The notes: generated from the letters alone by a model not told the origin. Counted from the first letter of the stretch, positions 1-6,620 are shown. The stretch is DNA of 7,569 nucleotides from DAOTVD01 sp034437075 (GCA_034437075.1 DAOTVD010000439.1:1-7569); one strand, 5' to 3'. A program made the numbers and translations.

Positions 1-636
1 TGCTGCGGCCACTAGAATATCTGCGCTACGACAAACGGCGGGTAAATCCTGCGTGCGACTATGGGCGATGGTGACCGTCGCGTTGGCGTGCATCAATAAT
101 AGTGCAACAGGCATGCCCACAATATTGCTACGGCCCAGTACCACGGCTTGTTTGCCGCTGATCTCGACGCCGCTTTTTTCCAAAAGTACCATCACCCCCT
201 GAGGCGTGCAGGGCACAAAATTCGGATCGCGGCCTTTCATGGCCAACATACCGATATTTTGCGGGTGAAACCCATCCACATCTTTAGCGAGGCTAATTTG
301 GTCTAGAATGGTTTTTTCGTGGATGTGAACGGGCAAAGGCAGCTGGACCAAAATGCCATGCACCCGCGCATCAGCGTTTAGGTCGTTCACCAGAGCCTCT
401 AGCTTGTTCTGCGCTGTGTCGGCGGGTAGTTCGTGGTGAAACGAGGTGATGCCGAGTTCCTCGCACGTTTTGCGCTTCATGCGTACATAACTATGCGAGG
501 CAGGGTCATCTCCGACGAGCACCGTAGCGAGGCCGGGGGACAGGGCTTGCCGAGCTTGCAGGTCTGCTACGGCCAGCGCGATTTCCTGCTGGGTCTGTGC
601 CGCGATTTCTTTCCCATTAATTATTTGGGCGGGCAT
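1..636 (-). CDS. folD: FolD: bifunctional methylenetetrahydrofolate dehydrogenase / methenyltetrahydrofolate cyclohydrolase, 3' end cut by window
   Basis: Cytoplasmic enzyme that interconverts 5,10-methylene-THF, 5,10-methenyl-THF and 10-formyl-THF, using NADP(H) in the dehydrogenase step; it supplies one-carbon units for purine and formyl-Met synthesis. Translating the complement from the ATG at 636 gives 212 residues beginning MPAQIINGKEIA. The family signatures are in order: Y50-V-R-M-K54-R-K (catalytic Tyr and Lys), GILVQLPLP at 94-102 (Gln98), KDVDGFHP at 118-125 (Asp121), PCTPQGV at 142-148, and the nucleotide-binding GRSNIVGMP at 168-176. Tyr50, Lys54, Gln98 and Asp121 fall at the same numbers as in the E. 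coli enzyme. FolD is normally about 280-300 residues, so roughly 70-85 C-terminal residues lie beyond the left edge. The start is supported by a TGGAGA Shine-Dalgarno 6 bases upstream. The gene is divergent from the giant gene at 899 and has no obvious functional link to it. Confidence 0.97.
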   Translation of the reverse strand, partial: MPAQIINGKEIAAQTQQEIALAVADLQARQALSPGLATVLVGDDPASHSYVRMKRKTCEELGITSFHHELPADTAQNKLEALVNDLNADARVHGILVQLPLPVHIHEKTILDQISLAKDVDGFHPQNIGMLAMKGRDPNFVPCTPQGVMVLLEKSGVEISGKQAVVLGRSNIVGMPVALLLMHANATVTIAHSRTQDLPAVCRSADILVAAA

Positions 637-642
637 GGGTGT

Positions 643-648
643 TCTCCA
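643..648 (-). promoter_or_regulatory. Ribosome binding site of folD
   Basis: The complement reads TGGAGA, 6 bases before the ATG at 636. It fixes the folD start and suggests that this organism uses canonical Shine-Dalgarno initiation. Confidence 0.75.
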
Positions 649-682
649 ATAGTATGATAACCGTCTATGTATTTTTCACTGC

Positions 683-716
683 GCCGCGTGCAACGAACGA
701 TGGTGCATCGTGCGGC
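683..716. other. Two-step hairpin-forming sequence in the folD upstream region
   Basis: ACGATG (697-702) and CATCGT (706-711) are perfect complements around a 3-base GTG loop. GCCGC (683-687) pairs with GCGGC (712-716) and would extend the stem, with a 9-base bulge on one side only (688-696). No U-tract follows on either strand, so it is not an intrinsic terminator. It lies 47-80 bases upstream of the folD ATG and could be a 5' UTR structure, a protein site or chance. I see no known riboswitch consensus here. Confidence 0.3.
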
Positions 717-720
717 ATTA

Positions 721-764
721 TGACAAAGGTACTACGCCTGGCGGAGAATACAAGGGCTTTGTCA
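721..764. repeat. 8-bp perfect inverted repeat between divergent genes
   Basis: TGACAAAG (721-728) is repeated in inverted orientation as CTTTGTCA (757-764), with 28 bases between. The core GACAAA occurs a third time at 785-790, in the direct orientation relative to the first arm. The arms are too far apart for a strong hairpin but could be paired operator half-sites controlling either divergent gene. No known regulator is recognised, and the short length means chance cannot be excluded. Confidence 0.25.
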
Positions 765-840
765 ACGCCTTCCGAACAATTTTCGACAAAATAAGGTGAG
801 GTTATCAGTTAAGATATAGGATAGAAGCCATAAACGTATT

Positions 841-849
841 TGATATAAC
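841..849 (+). promoter_or_regulatory. Candidate extended -10 promoter for the giant pilin-fusion gene
   Basis: TGATATAAC fits the extended -10 pattern TGnTATAAT, with 5 of 6 matches in the hexamer, inside an AT-rich stretch (about 790-870). Transcription would start near 856 and give a 5' UTR of about 43 bases. No good -35 box lies at the right distance, which extended -10 promoters can tolerate. The call is by eye only. Confidence 0.3.
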
Positions 850-883
850 GTTTGTACATTAATCCGAACAGCATATAAGGAAC

Positions 884-888
884 GGGGA
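884..888 (+). promoter_or_regulatory. Ribosome binding site of the giant gene
   Basis: GGGGA lies 10 bases before the ATG at 899; an AAGGA at 877-881 is too far away. Spacing is slightly long but supports the ATG at 899 over the in-frame ATG at 950 (Met18), which has no purine-rich site before it. Confidence 0.5.
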
Positions 889-898
889 CAGAAAACCA

Positions 899-3800
899 AT
901 GTCCAAACAGGCAAAAAAACTGGATCAAGTCCAGGCCCCCAATCAGTTCATGAAAGGCCAATCAACGGTTGAGTACGTGTTGATCATCGCCTTGATGGTC
1001 ATGGCGCTCGCCGCAATCTTGGCTATTACGGGGCCGGCTGTTGGTAATGTCTTCAGCAATGTCGTAGCGAATTTGTTAAATCAAAATACATTGCCAGAAG
1101 AGCCACTAACCGAACCCGAGTTTTGGCAACTCGTGGATGCTGTAGCATCCTATACGCCAGAATCGCGGGCTTTGATTACAAATACGCCACCGCCCGTCGG
1201 GGATGACGACGGTGACGGCGTAAGCAATACGATCGATAATTGCCGATATGTTGCGAACCCGGGTCAGGAAGACAGTGACGGAGATGGTATCGGTGATGTC
1301 TGTGATCCGGACAGCAGTGACTTTGATCTCGACCTCGATAATGATGGATTCATCGACCGGGATTGTATTGACGATGTAACCGATTTCGACACAGATGGCG
1401 ATGGGGTGATCGATAATGTAGCGGGGTACAATAACCTCGTCGATAATGGCTCGAACCCACGCCGACAATGTGACAACTGTATCGGTGTGCAAAACTTCAA
1501 TCAGGAAGATAACCAGGCCGAAAGTCATTTTGGACTGAATGACGGCGTTGGGAATGCCTGTGAACCACCGCCGCCCCCGCCGCCGCCGACGGATGGGCCG
1601 TCTCCGACGCCCGCCGACCAGGAATTTGGCTATCCTTATGACGATGATGGCAACCCCGACAATTGGGAAACCGATTTCTCGTCAATCTTGCGCGGCCCGT
1701 GGCTCTCTGAATATTGGTCGATGGACACAGCCGGATGTACGGACAGCGCGACGCTGGACTTCAGCACCCTGGGCACGCCAACCGCCACGGTAGATGATGA
1801 GGAACGCTTGGTCTTCCCTCGCAGCAACCATAGTTCTTGGACGACATTAGCCTCTGCACCGGCTGCCGGGGTTGATACCAACTTCTGCGCGCGGTTCTCG
1901 CAAACGTTCCGCCTAGAACCCCAAACCTATACTTGGCGCGTTCGGGTGAATGGCACAGACACCCCCACCGACCGCATCCGCATTACCGCCACGAATGACA
2001 CTGATACGACAGTCATTTTGGATGAGCGCGCAGGCAATGCCACTGGAGATTTCTTCACCGTCGATTGGTCACCCACAGCAGCGGATGAAGACAACATGCG
2101 CTACGACATCGTGGTGGAATACATTGACGGCACCGGAGACGCGGAGCTAGAGGTCTACATCACGGATGATGGCCCGGTGGATGCCGGGGTCTTTAACTGG
2201 ACATCCATCCCCGATGGCCAGGTTGACCAAGCGGAAGGCGGCACCCAGACCATCAGCGCGCGTGTCAGCGGAGAAAACATCTGGACCGATAGCCCCGCTG
2301 GCGAGTCTGGTAATCCGGACGGCTACTATGCGCCGGATGCGTTCTGTATCTTGCGCTTGCGTGGTGTTGTTGATCTGGCTGGCGCTGATTTTCCGTTTAT
2401 CTCTTGGTGGGATCAATATTCGATCGGCTTGACCAGTGATACGTTCTGGTTTGCAGTCCGGGCCATTGGCGCTGGCGAAGAATGGATCATGCACCCTGTC
2501 CACAGTGGCAGCGGTACCGAACTCTCGAACTACACCTGGACACAACGCGAAATAAACCTGGTCAACTTCCAGGGTTATGCGCAGTCCGATGTCGAAGACG
2601 GTAGCCCAGATACGTTGCTCGATCGTAATTTTGCAAACCGCCAGGTCGAAGTCGCCTTTATCGTGCAATCCGACAATACCGATGAGCGGTTTGGTTGGTT
2701 TATTACCGAATTCGAGATCGAAAACAAATTCTTCGCGCAATATCCCTTCCCCTTCTTTGACGATATCGAAGGCAATCCGCGCTGGGTTGGGGATGGCACT
2801 TGGGGGCTGATCACAGGCGGCCCGCCCATCAGCTACAGCGGTGACCGCGCCTGGACGGATAGCCCCGCAGGCAACTACCAGAATCAGAGTAACTCATCGT
2901 TGCGGCTCGATGGCTTGATTGATCTGCGTGATACGAACCAAGTGACTGAACCGGAGCTTGTTTTCTGGCATCGGCGCGACTTGGCCTCTGGGGATCGGGC
3001 TTATGTTGAAGTCTCAACGAACCTGGGCAGCACCTGGACGCCCCTTTACGTCGATGACAACGACACCACAGACTGGCTGATCGAAGGTGGGGGTGCAAAC
3101 ACAAGCTATACGCAGCAGGTCATTCCGCTGGACATAGAAGGTGTCGGCCCCGGTAACAATATCGATCAGAACTTCATTGGCGAACGCATCATGCTGCGCT
3201 TCCGCCTGGAAACCAATAACTCTGGCCAGGCCGACGGGTGGTACATCGATAATATCGAAGTCCGTAACTCACCCGACCTCTCGCCCCTGGAGACAGGCTG
3301 GTGCGACCCGATCAATAGTCCGTCTGCGAGCTTGCCCAACTGGTTGCCCGAAGGTACCTGGTACCTCGAATCGGTTCCGGTTGTGCGTGGCGGTGGCCCC
3401 ACCTACTCAGGCGCGCTCGCGTTTTCCGATAGTATCGTGTCTGCTTCGAACCCTAATGGTTTGTACCAACACAACTCCAATAGCTCGTTGCGCCTGAACC
3501 GTCAGCTTGACCTCAGCAGCGCCACCAATCCGGTTCTCACCTTCTGGCACCGTTGGAACATCGCGAACGATGAGACGATCTTCGTCGAGGGGCGCCTGGA
3601 TGGTAGCACAACCTGGCGGACTCTCTTCTCCTTTAATCACAATAGCCGTTTCCCGGGCTACCATTCGAGCGTGGAGCATGGCGACGAATGGAATCACCAG
3701 CGCGCCTGGACGTTTACAATGCTCCCGCTGTTTGAATTCGATGCGAGCGATAACGTTACCTGGCCAGCGAGTGCCCCGGATGACCGCTTTGTAGACATCC

Positions 3801-6541
3801 GCTTCCGCCTGGATGCGACGACCAACACGGCAGTCAGTGACGGATGGTACATTGACCAGGTGTGTTTAGAAGAATATGACGACGTCGTAGGGGCACCGAT
3901 CACGGCTTCGTCCTTCCCGTGGGTAGATAATTTCGAAGGCGGCACAGCCAACTGGATACGGGGTGGGGGCTGGGGCGTCATTAGCGACCCAGAGTTTGTG
4001 CATCAAGGTGCGCGTTCCATCACCGAGTCTACCGTTGGGGACTATGAAGACTCGACGGACAGCATACTCGAATTGCGCCCCACGATTGACCTAACCGGCT
4101 TTACGTCTGGCGAGCTACCCACGCTCTACTTCTGGTCGCGGCATGACTTTTCGGACAATGACTACGGCTATGTGGAAACCATGCCCGTGGATGCGAATGG
4201 CGCCTGGGTCGAAAGTCACTGGGATCGCCTCGTGCGCATCACGGATGATACTCGTAACGATGCTTATAATCGCTATCAAGTTGATTTGTCGGGGTATATC
4301 GGCGAACGCTTGCGCTTACGCTTCCGCACACAGTCTGTGAATGAGGATGGCGTGGCCAATGGTTGGCTCCTCGATCAAATCGAACTGCGCGACCGTTCGG
4401 AACTGGATACCTTCACCCTGCCCTTCTCGGATGGATTATCCGCTGGGGCGCCCAACTTCGTGCGCGAAGGCGACTGGACCGTGCAGCCTGTCTCGCGGCC
4501 TTTGGGGAGTGGCGCCGGCCTGGGCCCGGGCCAATGGCTCGCCCGTTACTACGACATCAACGGGAATGCTAGTTCATTCGGTGGCCGAAATGTCTTCCCA
4601 TATACTGCGGACATCAACTTCCATGTGGGGAACGGTAGCCTAGACTTTACGGCTGAAGAAAATGTACCCGCCATCAATTTCAACTGGGGTGGCTCTTCAC
4701 CGTTTGTACACCGCCAAGCTGGGGGGAATAATAACAACTGGCTGGCTCAGTATCGGCGCTCGGCCTTGTTCGAAGAAGACACCGAAATGCGAATTGAAAT
4801 CCTCAGTGATGACGGCCATTTTGTGCACGTGAATGATGCCTTGATTGAAGATTCGGAAGAATGGCGCAACTGTGGGGACTGTTCAACAAGTACGACCTAT
4901 CTCTTCACCGCAGGCACCCACTTCATCGACGTGTTCCACTACGATCGAGGTGGTAATGCGATGTTGTATGTCGATTTCACCATCCTGAGTGGTGGCAATG
5001 CGCAAGATATCGACCCGCTGGATGGCTTTGGCTGGTCGGCCACCTACTATGAATACTGCAACGATATCGACCCCACCTCACCAACCACGGCGGGTATTTC
5101 GTCCGCAGAACAATGGGGCCCCGAAACGGTGCCTGTGCTCAATCTGAACTTCAACACCGAGGCACCAGCCCTTGTGGAGGCCAACAATACGGCTGGTACA
5201 GGTTCGATCAGTCTGCCCGGTGGCCCCGGCGGTGAACCGTGGGTAATGCCTGCCTCAGGTGGCATACGCATTCCTGCCGAACTGTTCCATGGCAACCGCC
5301 CACACAACAACAGCGGCTCTAACCCGCAAACATGGCAAGAGGTCGCCGCCCCTAACGCAAGTGATGGCACTGCCATGCAGGCTTTGCCCGACAGCGGCTT
5401 GAACAATGGGCAGAACCCGAATGGCCCCTTCTTGGATTACGAGATTGACTTCAGCAATCATAATCCAGGCGATCGTTTTGTGGTTTGGTTGCTGGGGGCG
5501 CCGACCATTAATGGCAACCCAGGTAATGGTGACTCTGTGCGCTTAGTATTCAATGGCACGTTGATCACTGATGGTACGTATGGCACAGGTTTGTCCATGG
5601 GTAGTAATACTGCAGGTATATTCAGTTGGGTCGACAACAATCAAGAGGGCAATGACGATGATATCGTGCTGCCAGCGAGTGGCCTCGATAACCTGACGCT
5701 GACCATCTCGGTGCGCGAAGACGGGGTTGCCATAGATGAGATCGTCATCTTGCCCTTGGGTAGCTCCATCGACCCTGAAGATGTTTCAAGCCCGCAAGTT
5801 AAGCCCCCTGACACAGTGTGTAATACGCCTGCGGATGTAGATACAACCGACCCAAGTGAATTTTGGCAAGCTGTTTACCAGCGTTCGCTCACGGTGACAG
5901 AAGCCACCAACTTCCGCTTTGCCTTCGAGGCTGATCGCGATTGGGAAATGTATGTGCAGCAAAACCGTACGGGCCCCTACTTGCTGATCGGTGACTCCGA
6001 CGCGGGTAACTCAACGGCCTATAACTTCCCAGCAGGTTCGCACAATATCCGTGTGTTGTACCGTGCTGACCATATCATGGATGGCAATTTCCTGAGCATG
6101 ACGTATGGTGTCACCGGCAGCGCGCTACACTCCGATGCTGATGAAGTCGGGACATATCCGGCCCACTATGCCGCGTCAGCGATCCTGGATGGACCTATCA
6201 CGCTGCCCACGGGTAACCCCGTCATCACTTGGTGGGAACACTTCGATATTCTGGATGACGAAGACTTCATGTCCTTGGAAGTCAACACATCGGATGGGAA
6301 CAGCCCGGGGCCTGGTGGCTCGACTTGGCAACCCATTTACCAGCAATTCGGTACGATTTCCTCCAATGGTTGGGTGCAGCGTCTGGTGGACCTAACGCCC
6401 TATAACGGCCAGACGGTGTACTTACGCTTCCGGTTCTCATCGCTCAACGATCATGACAACGCAGACCCCGACCCAGGCGATATTGACCTCACGAATGATG
6501 CCAACGGCTGGTTCATTGACGATATTCAGATCACGGAATAA
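899..6541 (+). CDS. Giant Flp/type IV-like pilin fused to a multi-domain adhesin-like ectodomain (1880 aa)
   Basis: No named gene is recognised. Residues 1-20 are a basic leader with four lysines, ending at Gly20. Mature Q21-S-T-V-E25-Y and a hydrophobic helix to about residue 43 match Flp/type IV prepilins, with the conserved Glu at +5. Then follow: an acidic linker (67-101), thrombospondin type-3-like Ca-binding repeats (102-222), eight prolines (223-230), a MAM-like unit apparently split by a PA14-like domain (243-610), three uninterrupted MAM-like units (615-791, 802-993, 1004-1165), and a last MAM-like unit (1173-1206 plus 1739-1880) holding two PA14-like domains and a galactose-binding-like module. 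Inferred role: pilus-associated or membrane-anchored surface adhesin, probably calcium-stabilised and glycan-binding. I see no peptidase or hydrolase catalytic motif, no LPXTG and no C-terminal membrane segment. Only two lysines (610, 1635) occur after the leader. The gene is apparently monocistronic: own promoter candidate, terminator at 6587-6620. No tad/pil assembly genes are in the window. Confidence 0.9.
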   Translation: MSKQAKKLDQVQAPNQFMKGQSTVEYVLIIALMVMALAAILAITGPAVGNVFSNVVANLLNQNTLPEEPLTEPEFWQLVDAVASYTPESRALITNTPPPVGDDDGDGVSNTIDNCRYVANPGQEDSDGDGIGDVCDPDSSDFDLDLDNDGFIDRDCIDDVTDFDTDGDGVIDNVAGYNNLVDNGSNPRRQCDNCIGVQNFNQEDNQAESHFGLNDGVGNACEPPPPPPPPTDGPSPTPADQEFGYPYDDDGNPDNWETDFSSILRGPWLSEYWSMDTAGCTDSATLDFSTLGTPTATVDDEERLVFPRSNHSSWTTLASAPAAGVDTNFCARFSQTFRLEPQTYTWRVRVNGTDTPTDRIRITATNDTDTTVILDERAGNATGDFFTVDWSPTAADEDNMRYDIVVEYIDGTGDAELEVYITDDGPVDAGVFNWTSIPDGQVDQAEGGTQTISARVSGENIWTDSPAGESGNPDGYYAPDAFCILRLRGVVDLAGADFPFISWWDQYSIGLTSDTFWFAVRAIGAGEEWIMHPVHSGSGTELSNYTWTQREINLVNFQGYAQSDVEDGSPDTLLDRNFANRQVEVAFIVQSDNTDERFGWFITEFEIENKFFAQYPFPFFDDIEGNPRWVGDGTWGLITGGPPISYSGDRAWTDSPAGNYQNQSNSSLRLDGLIDLRDTNQVTEPELVFWHRRDLASGDRAYVEVSTNLGSTWTPLYVDDNDTTDWLIEGGGANTSYTQQVIPLDIEGVGPGNNIDQNFIGERIMLRFRLETNNSGQADGWYIDNIEVRNSPDLSPLETGWCDPINSPSASLPNWLPEGTWYLESVPVVRGGGPTYSGALAFSDSIVSASNPNGLYQHNSNSSLRLNRQLDLSSATNPVLTFWHRWNIANDETIFVEGRLDGSTTWRTLFSFNHNSRFPGYHSSVEHGDEWNHQRAWTFTMLPLFEFDASDNVTWPASAPDDRFVDIRFRLDATTNTAVSDGWYIDQVCLEEYDDVVGAPITASSFPWVDNFEGGTANWIRGGGWGVISDPEFVHQGARSITESTVGDYEDSTDSILELRPTIDLTGFTSGELPTLYFWSRHDFSDNDYGYVETMPVDANGAWVESHWDRLVRITDDTRNDAYNRYQVDLSGYIGERLRLRFRTQSVNEDGVANGWLLDQIELRDRSELDTFTLPFSDGLSAGAPNFVREGDWTVQPVSRPLGSGAGLGPGQWLARYYDINGNASSFGGRNVFPYTADINFHVGNGSLDFTAEENVPAINFNWGGSSPFVHRQAGGNNNNWLAQYRRSALFEEDTEMRIEILSDDGHFVHVNDALIEDSEEWRNCGDCSTSTTYLFTAGTHFIDVFHYDRGGNAMLYVDFTILSGGNAQDIDPLDGFGWSATYYEYCNDIDPTSPTTAGISSAEQWGPETVPVLNLNFNTEAPALVEANNTAGTGSISLPGGPGGEPWVMPASGGIRIPAELFHGNRPHNNSGSNPQTWQEVAAPNASDGTAMQALPDSGLNNGQNPNGPFLDYEIDFSNHNPGDRFVVWLLGAPTINGNPGNGDSVRLVFNGTLITDGTYGTGLSMGSNTAGIFSWVDNNQEGNDDDIVLPASGLDNLTLTISVREDGVAIDEIVILPLGSSIDPEDVSSPQVKPPDTVCNTPADVDTTDPSEFWQAVYQRSLTVTEATNFRFAFEADRDWEMYVQQNRTGPYLLIGDSDAGNSTAYNFPAGSHNIRVLYRADHIMDGNFLSMTYGVTGSALHSDADEVGTYPAHYAASAILDGPITLPTGNPVITWWEHFDILDDEDFMSLEVNTSDGNSPGPGGSTWQPIYQQFGTISSNGWVQRLVDLTPYNGQTVYLRFRFSSLNDHDNADPDPGDIDLTNDANGWFIDDIQITE
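956..1096 (+). other. Flp/type IV-like pilin domain with prepilin peptidase site (residues 20-66)
   Basis: The sequence around the site is K19-G20/Q21-S-T-V-E25-Y26, followed by an uninterrupted hydrophobic stretch (V27 to I43), then T44-G-P-A-V-G-N-V-F-S-N, which resembles the end of Flp-type pilins. Glu25 is the mature +5 glutamate needed for subunit packing in type IV-like pilins. Cleavage after Gly20 is expected by a TadV/PilD-like peptidase encoded elsewhere. A plain signal anchor is the main alternative, but the G/Q-S-T-V-E-Y order is much more specific. Confidence 0.85.
1202..1564 (+). repeat. Thrombospondin type-3-like calcium-binding repeats (residues 102-222)
   Basis: Asp-rich DxDGDG loops occur at about residues 102-108 (DDDGDGV), 125-133 (DSDGDGIGD), 145-151 (DLDNDGF) and 164-172 (DTDGDGVID). 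They are interspersed with DNC motifs at 113-115 and 192-194. Cysteines at 115, 135, 156, 191, 194 and 221 suit disulfides of TSP3-type modules. This family forms rigid rods when calcium is bound. Here it sits directly between the pilin helix and a run of eight prolines (1565-1588), as a stalk would. Confidence 0.85.
1625..2728 (+). other. MAM-like unit 1, apparently interrupted by a PA14-like domain (residues 243-610)
   Basis: Residues 243-259 (YPYDDDGNPDNW core) resemble the opening of the later units (YPFPFFDDIEGNPRW at 615-629). From residue 264 the chain switches to a PA14-like pattern: W268-L-S-E-Y-W, then NFCARF at 328-333, a Tyr/Trp strand, and a closing VVEYIDGTGDAELEV pattern ending near 419. 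MAM-like sequence resumes from about 431, with WTDSPAG at 462-468 (also present in unit 2), and closes with FGWFITEFEIEN (598-609). The usual Asp of the closing GW-x-I-D motif is Thr603 here. The PA14-like call and the split are by eye and less certain than for unit 5. Confidence 0.55.
2741..4393 (+). repeat. Tandem array of three MAM-like units (units 2, 3 and 4; residues 615-791, 802-993, 1004-1165)
   Basis: Each unit opens with an F/W-rich turn (FDDIEGNPRW, LPNWLPEGTW, VDNFEGGTANW). Each continues through a hydrophobic FWHR/FWSR strand, has a GER/RF strand (LRFRLE, IRFRLD, LRFRTQ) and ends in GW-(Y/L)-(I/L)-D-(N/Q)-(I/V) at about 780, 982 and 1155. Units 2 and 3 share an identical NSSLRL stretch, suggesting the closest duplication. 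The pattern resembles MAM-like domains at the C-terminus of immune inhibitor A (M6) peptidases and other secreted proteins, here without a peptidase. Unit 3 has a cysteine near each end (802 and 989) that could form a disulfide closing the domain. Confidence 0.75.
4415..6538 (+). other. MAM-like unit 5 split by a 530-residue insertion of PA14-like and sugar-binding-like domains
   Basis: The opening half (residues 1173-1206: TLPFSDGLSAGAPNF, then GDW at 1191-1193) stops where units 2-4 would continue with the G-A-R-S type strand. The second half (1739-1880) starts exactly at that point (GSALHSDADEVG), continues with the WWEHFDILDDED strand and ends with GWFIDDIQITE at the C-terminus. Between them lie PA14-like domain 2 (1212-1362; FNWGGSSP at 1261-1268, SDDGH at 1303-1307, AGTHFIDVFHY near the end) and PA14-like domain 3 (1377-1423 plus 1653-1738), itself split. 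Neither MAM half is a complete unit alone, which supports one domain with an insertion. Confidence 0.65.
5168..5761 (+). other. Galactose-binding-like/CBM-like module inserted inside PA14-like domain 3 (residues 1424-1621)
   Basis: The insert begins at LVEANN (1425-1430). It has a central FVVWLLG strand (1527-1533), a DSVRLVFNG strand (1545-1553) and the closing VREDGVAIDEIVI segment (1605-1617). The W...DSV...REDG-x-x-(I/L)D order is typical of jelly-roll carbohydrate-binding-like modules of large secreted bacterial proteins. Flanking PA14 sequence stops at VPVLNLNFNTEAP (1411-1423) and resumes at FWQAVYQRS (1655-1663). These match consecutive segments (VPAINFNWGGSSP, then NWLAQYRRS) of PA14-like domain 2. 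Ligand is unknown; glycan binding is inference. Confidence 0.65.
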
Positions 6542-6546
6542 GGTTT

Positions 6547-6563
6547 CGACCTAACACAGGTCG
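6547..6563. other. Small hairpin just after the giant gene stop codon
   Basis: CGACCT (6547-6552) and AGGTCG (6558-6563) form a perfect 6-bp stem with an AACAC loop, starting 6 bases after the stop. No T-tract follows on either strand. It may protect the mRNA 3' end or help stop transcription of the converging minus-strand gene. An alternative CGGG/CCCG pairing (6562-6573) overlaps it. Confidence 0.35.
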
Positions 6564-6586
6564 GGTCTGCCCGGCCACTATGCAGG

Positions 6587-6620
6587 CTGCCCTCGTGCGA
6601 ACACGAGGGTAGTTTTTTTT
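6587..6620 (+). terminator. Intrinsic terminator of the giant gene
   Basis: CTGCCCTCGTG (6587-6597) pairs with CACGAGGGTAG (6602-6612) around a CGAA tetraloop, an 11-bp stem with one G-U pair, followed directly by eight T (6613-6620). It lies 46 bases after the stop codon at 6541. Read from the minus strand the stem is not followed by a U-tract, so it is a good plus-strand terminator but a poor one for the converging gene. The T-tract overlaps the last two bases of that gene's stop codon. Confidence 0.93.

Noticed and set aside
433..657. 74-codon plus-strand open frame over folD
   Set aside because: It is antisense to folD, which has an unmistakable family match across this whole stretch.
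649..660. TATCAT as a -10 box for folD on the minus strand
   Set aside because: The hexamer fits well, but transcription would begin on top of the Shine-Dalgarno and no -35 box lies at the right spacing.
852..879. TTGTAC and TATAAG as a promoter for the giant gene
   Set aside because: The -35 is a poor match and the start would fall inside the ribosome binding site; the extended -10 at 841-849 fits better.
1106..1528. 140-codon minus-strand open frame opposite the TSP3-like repeats
   Set aside because: The product is a low-complexity Ile/Val/Thr-rich translation of the complement of Asp-rich codons, a shadow of the repeats.
1565..1588. Run of CCG/CCA/CCC codons as a possible phase-variable repeat
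   Set aside because: Codons within the run are mixed, a triplet change would not shift frame, and eight prolines make sense as a hinge.
2147..2740. 197-codon open frame on the minus strand within the giant gene
   Set aside because: It lies fully antisense to a well-supported repeat domain, its product shows no domain pattern, and its openness follows from codon use of the sense frame.
899..6541. Possible peptidase or hydrolase activity in the giant protein, because MAM-like and PA14-like domains often accompany enzymes
   Set aside because: No HExxH, no serine- or cysteine-protease motif and no glycosidase motif was seen in any domain; all modules look like binding or structural domains.
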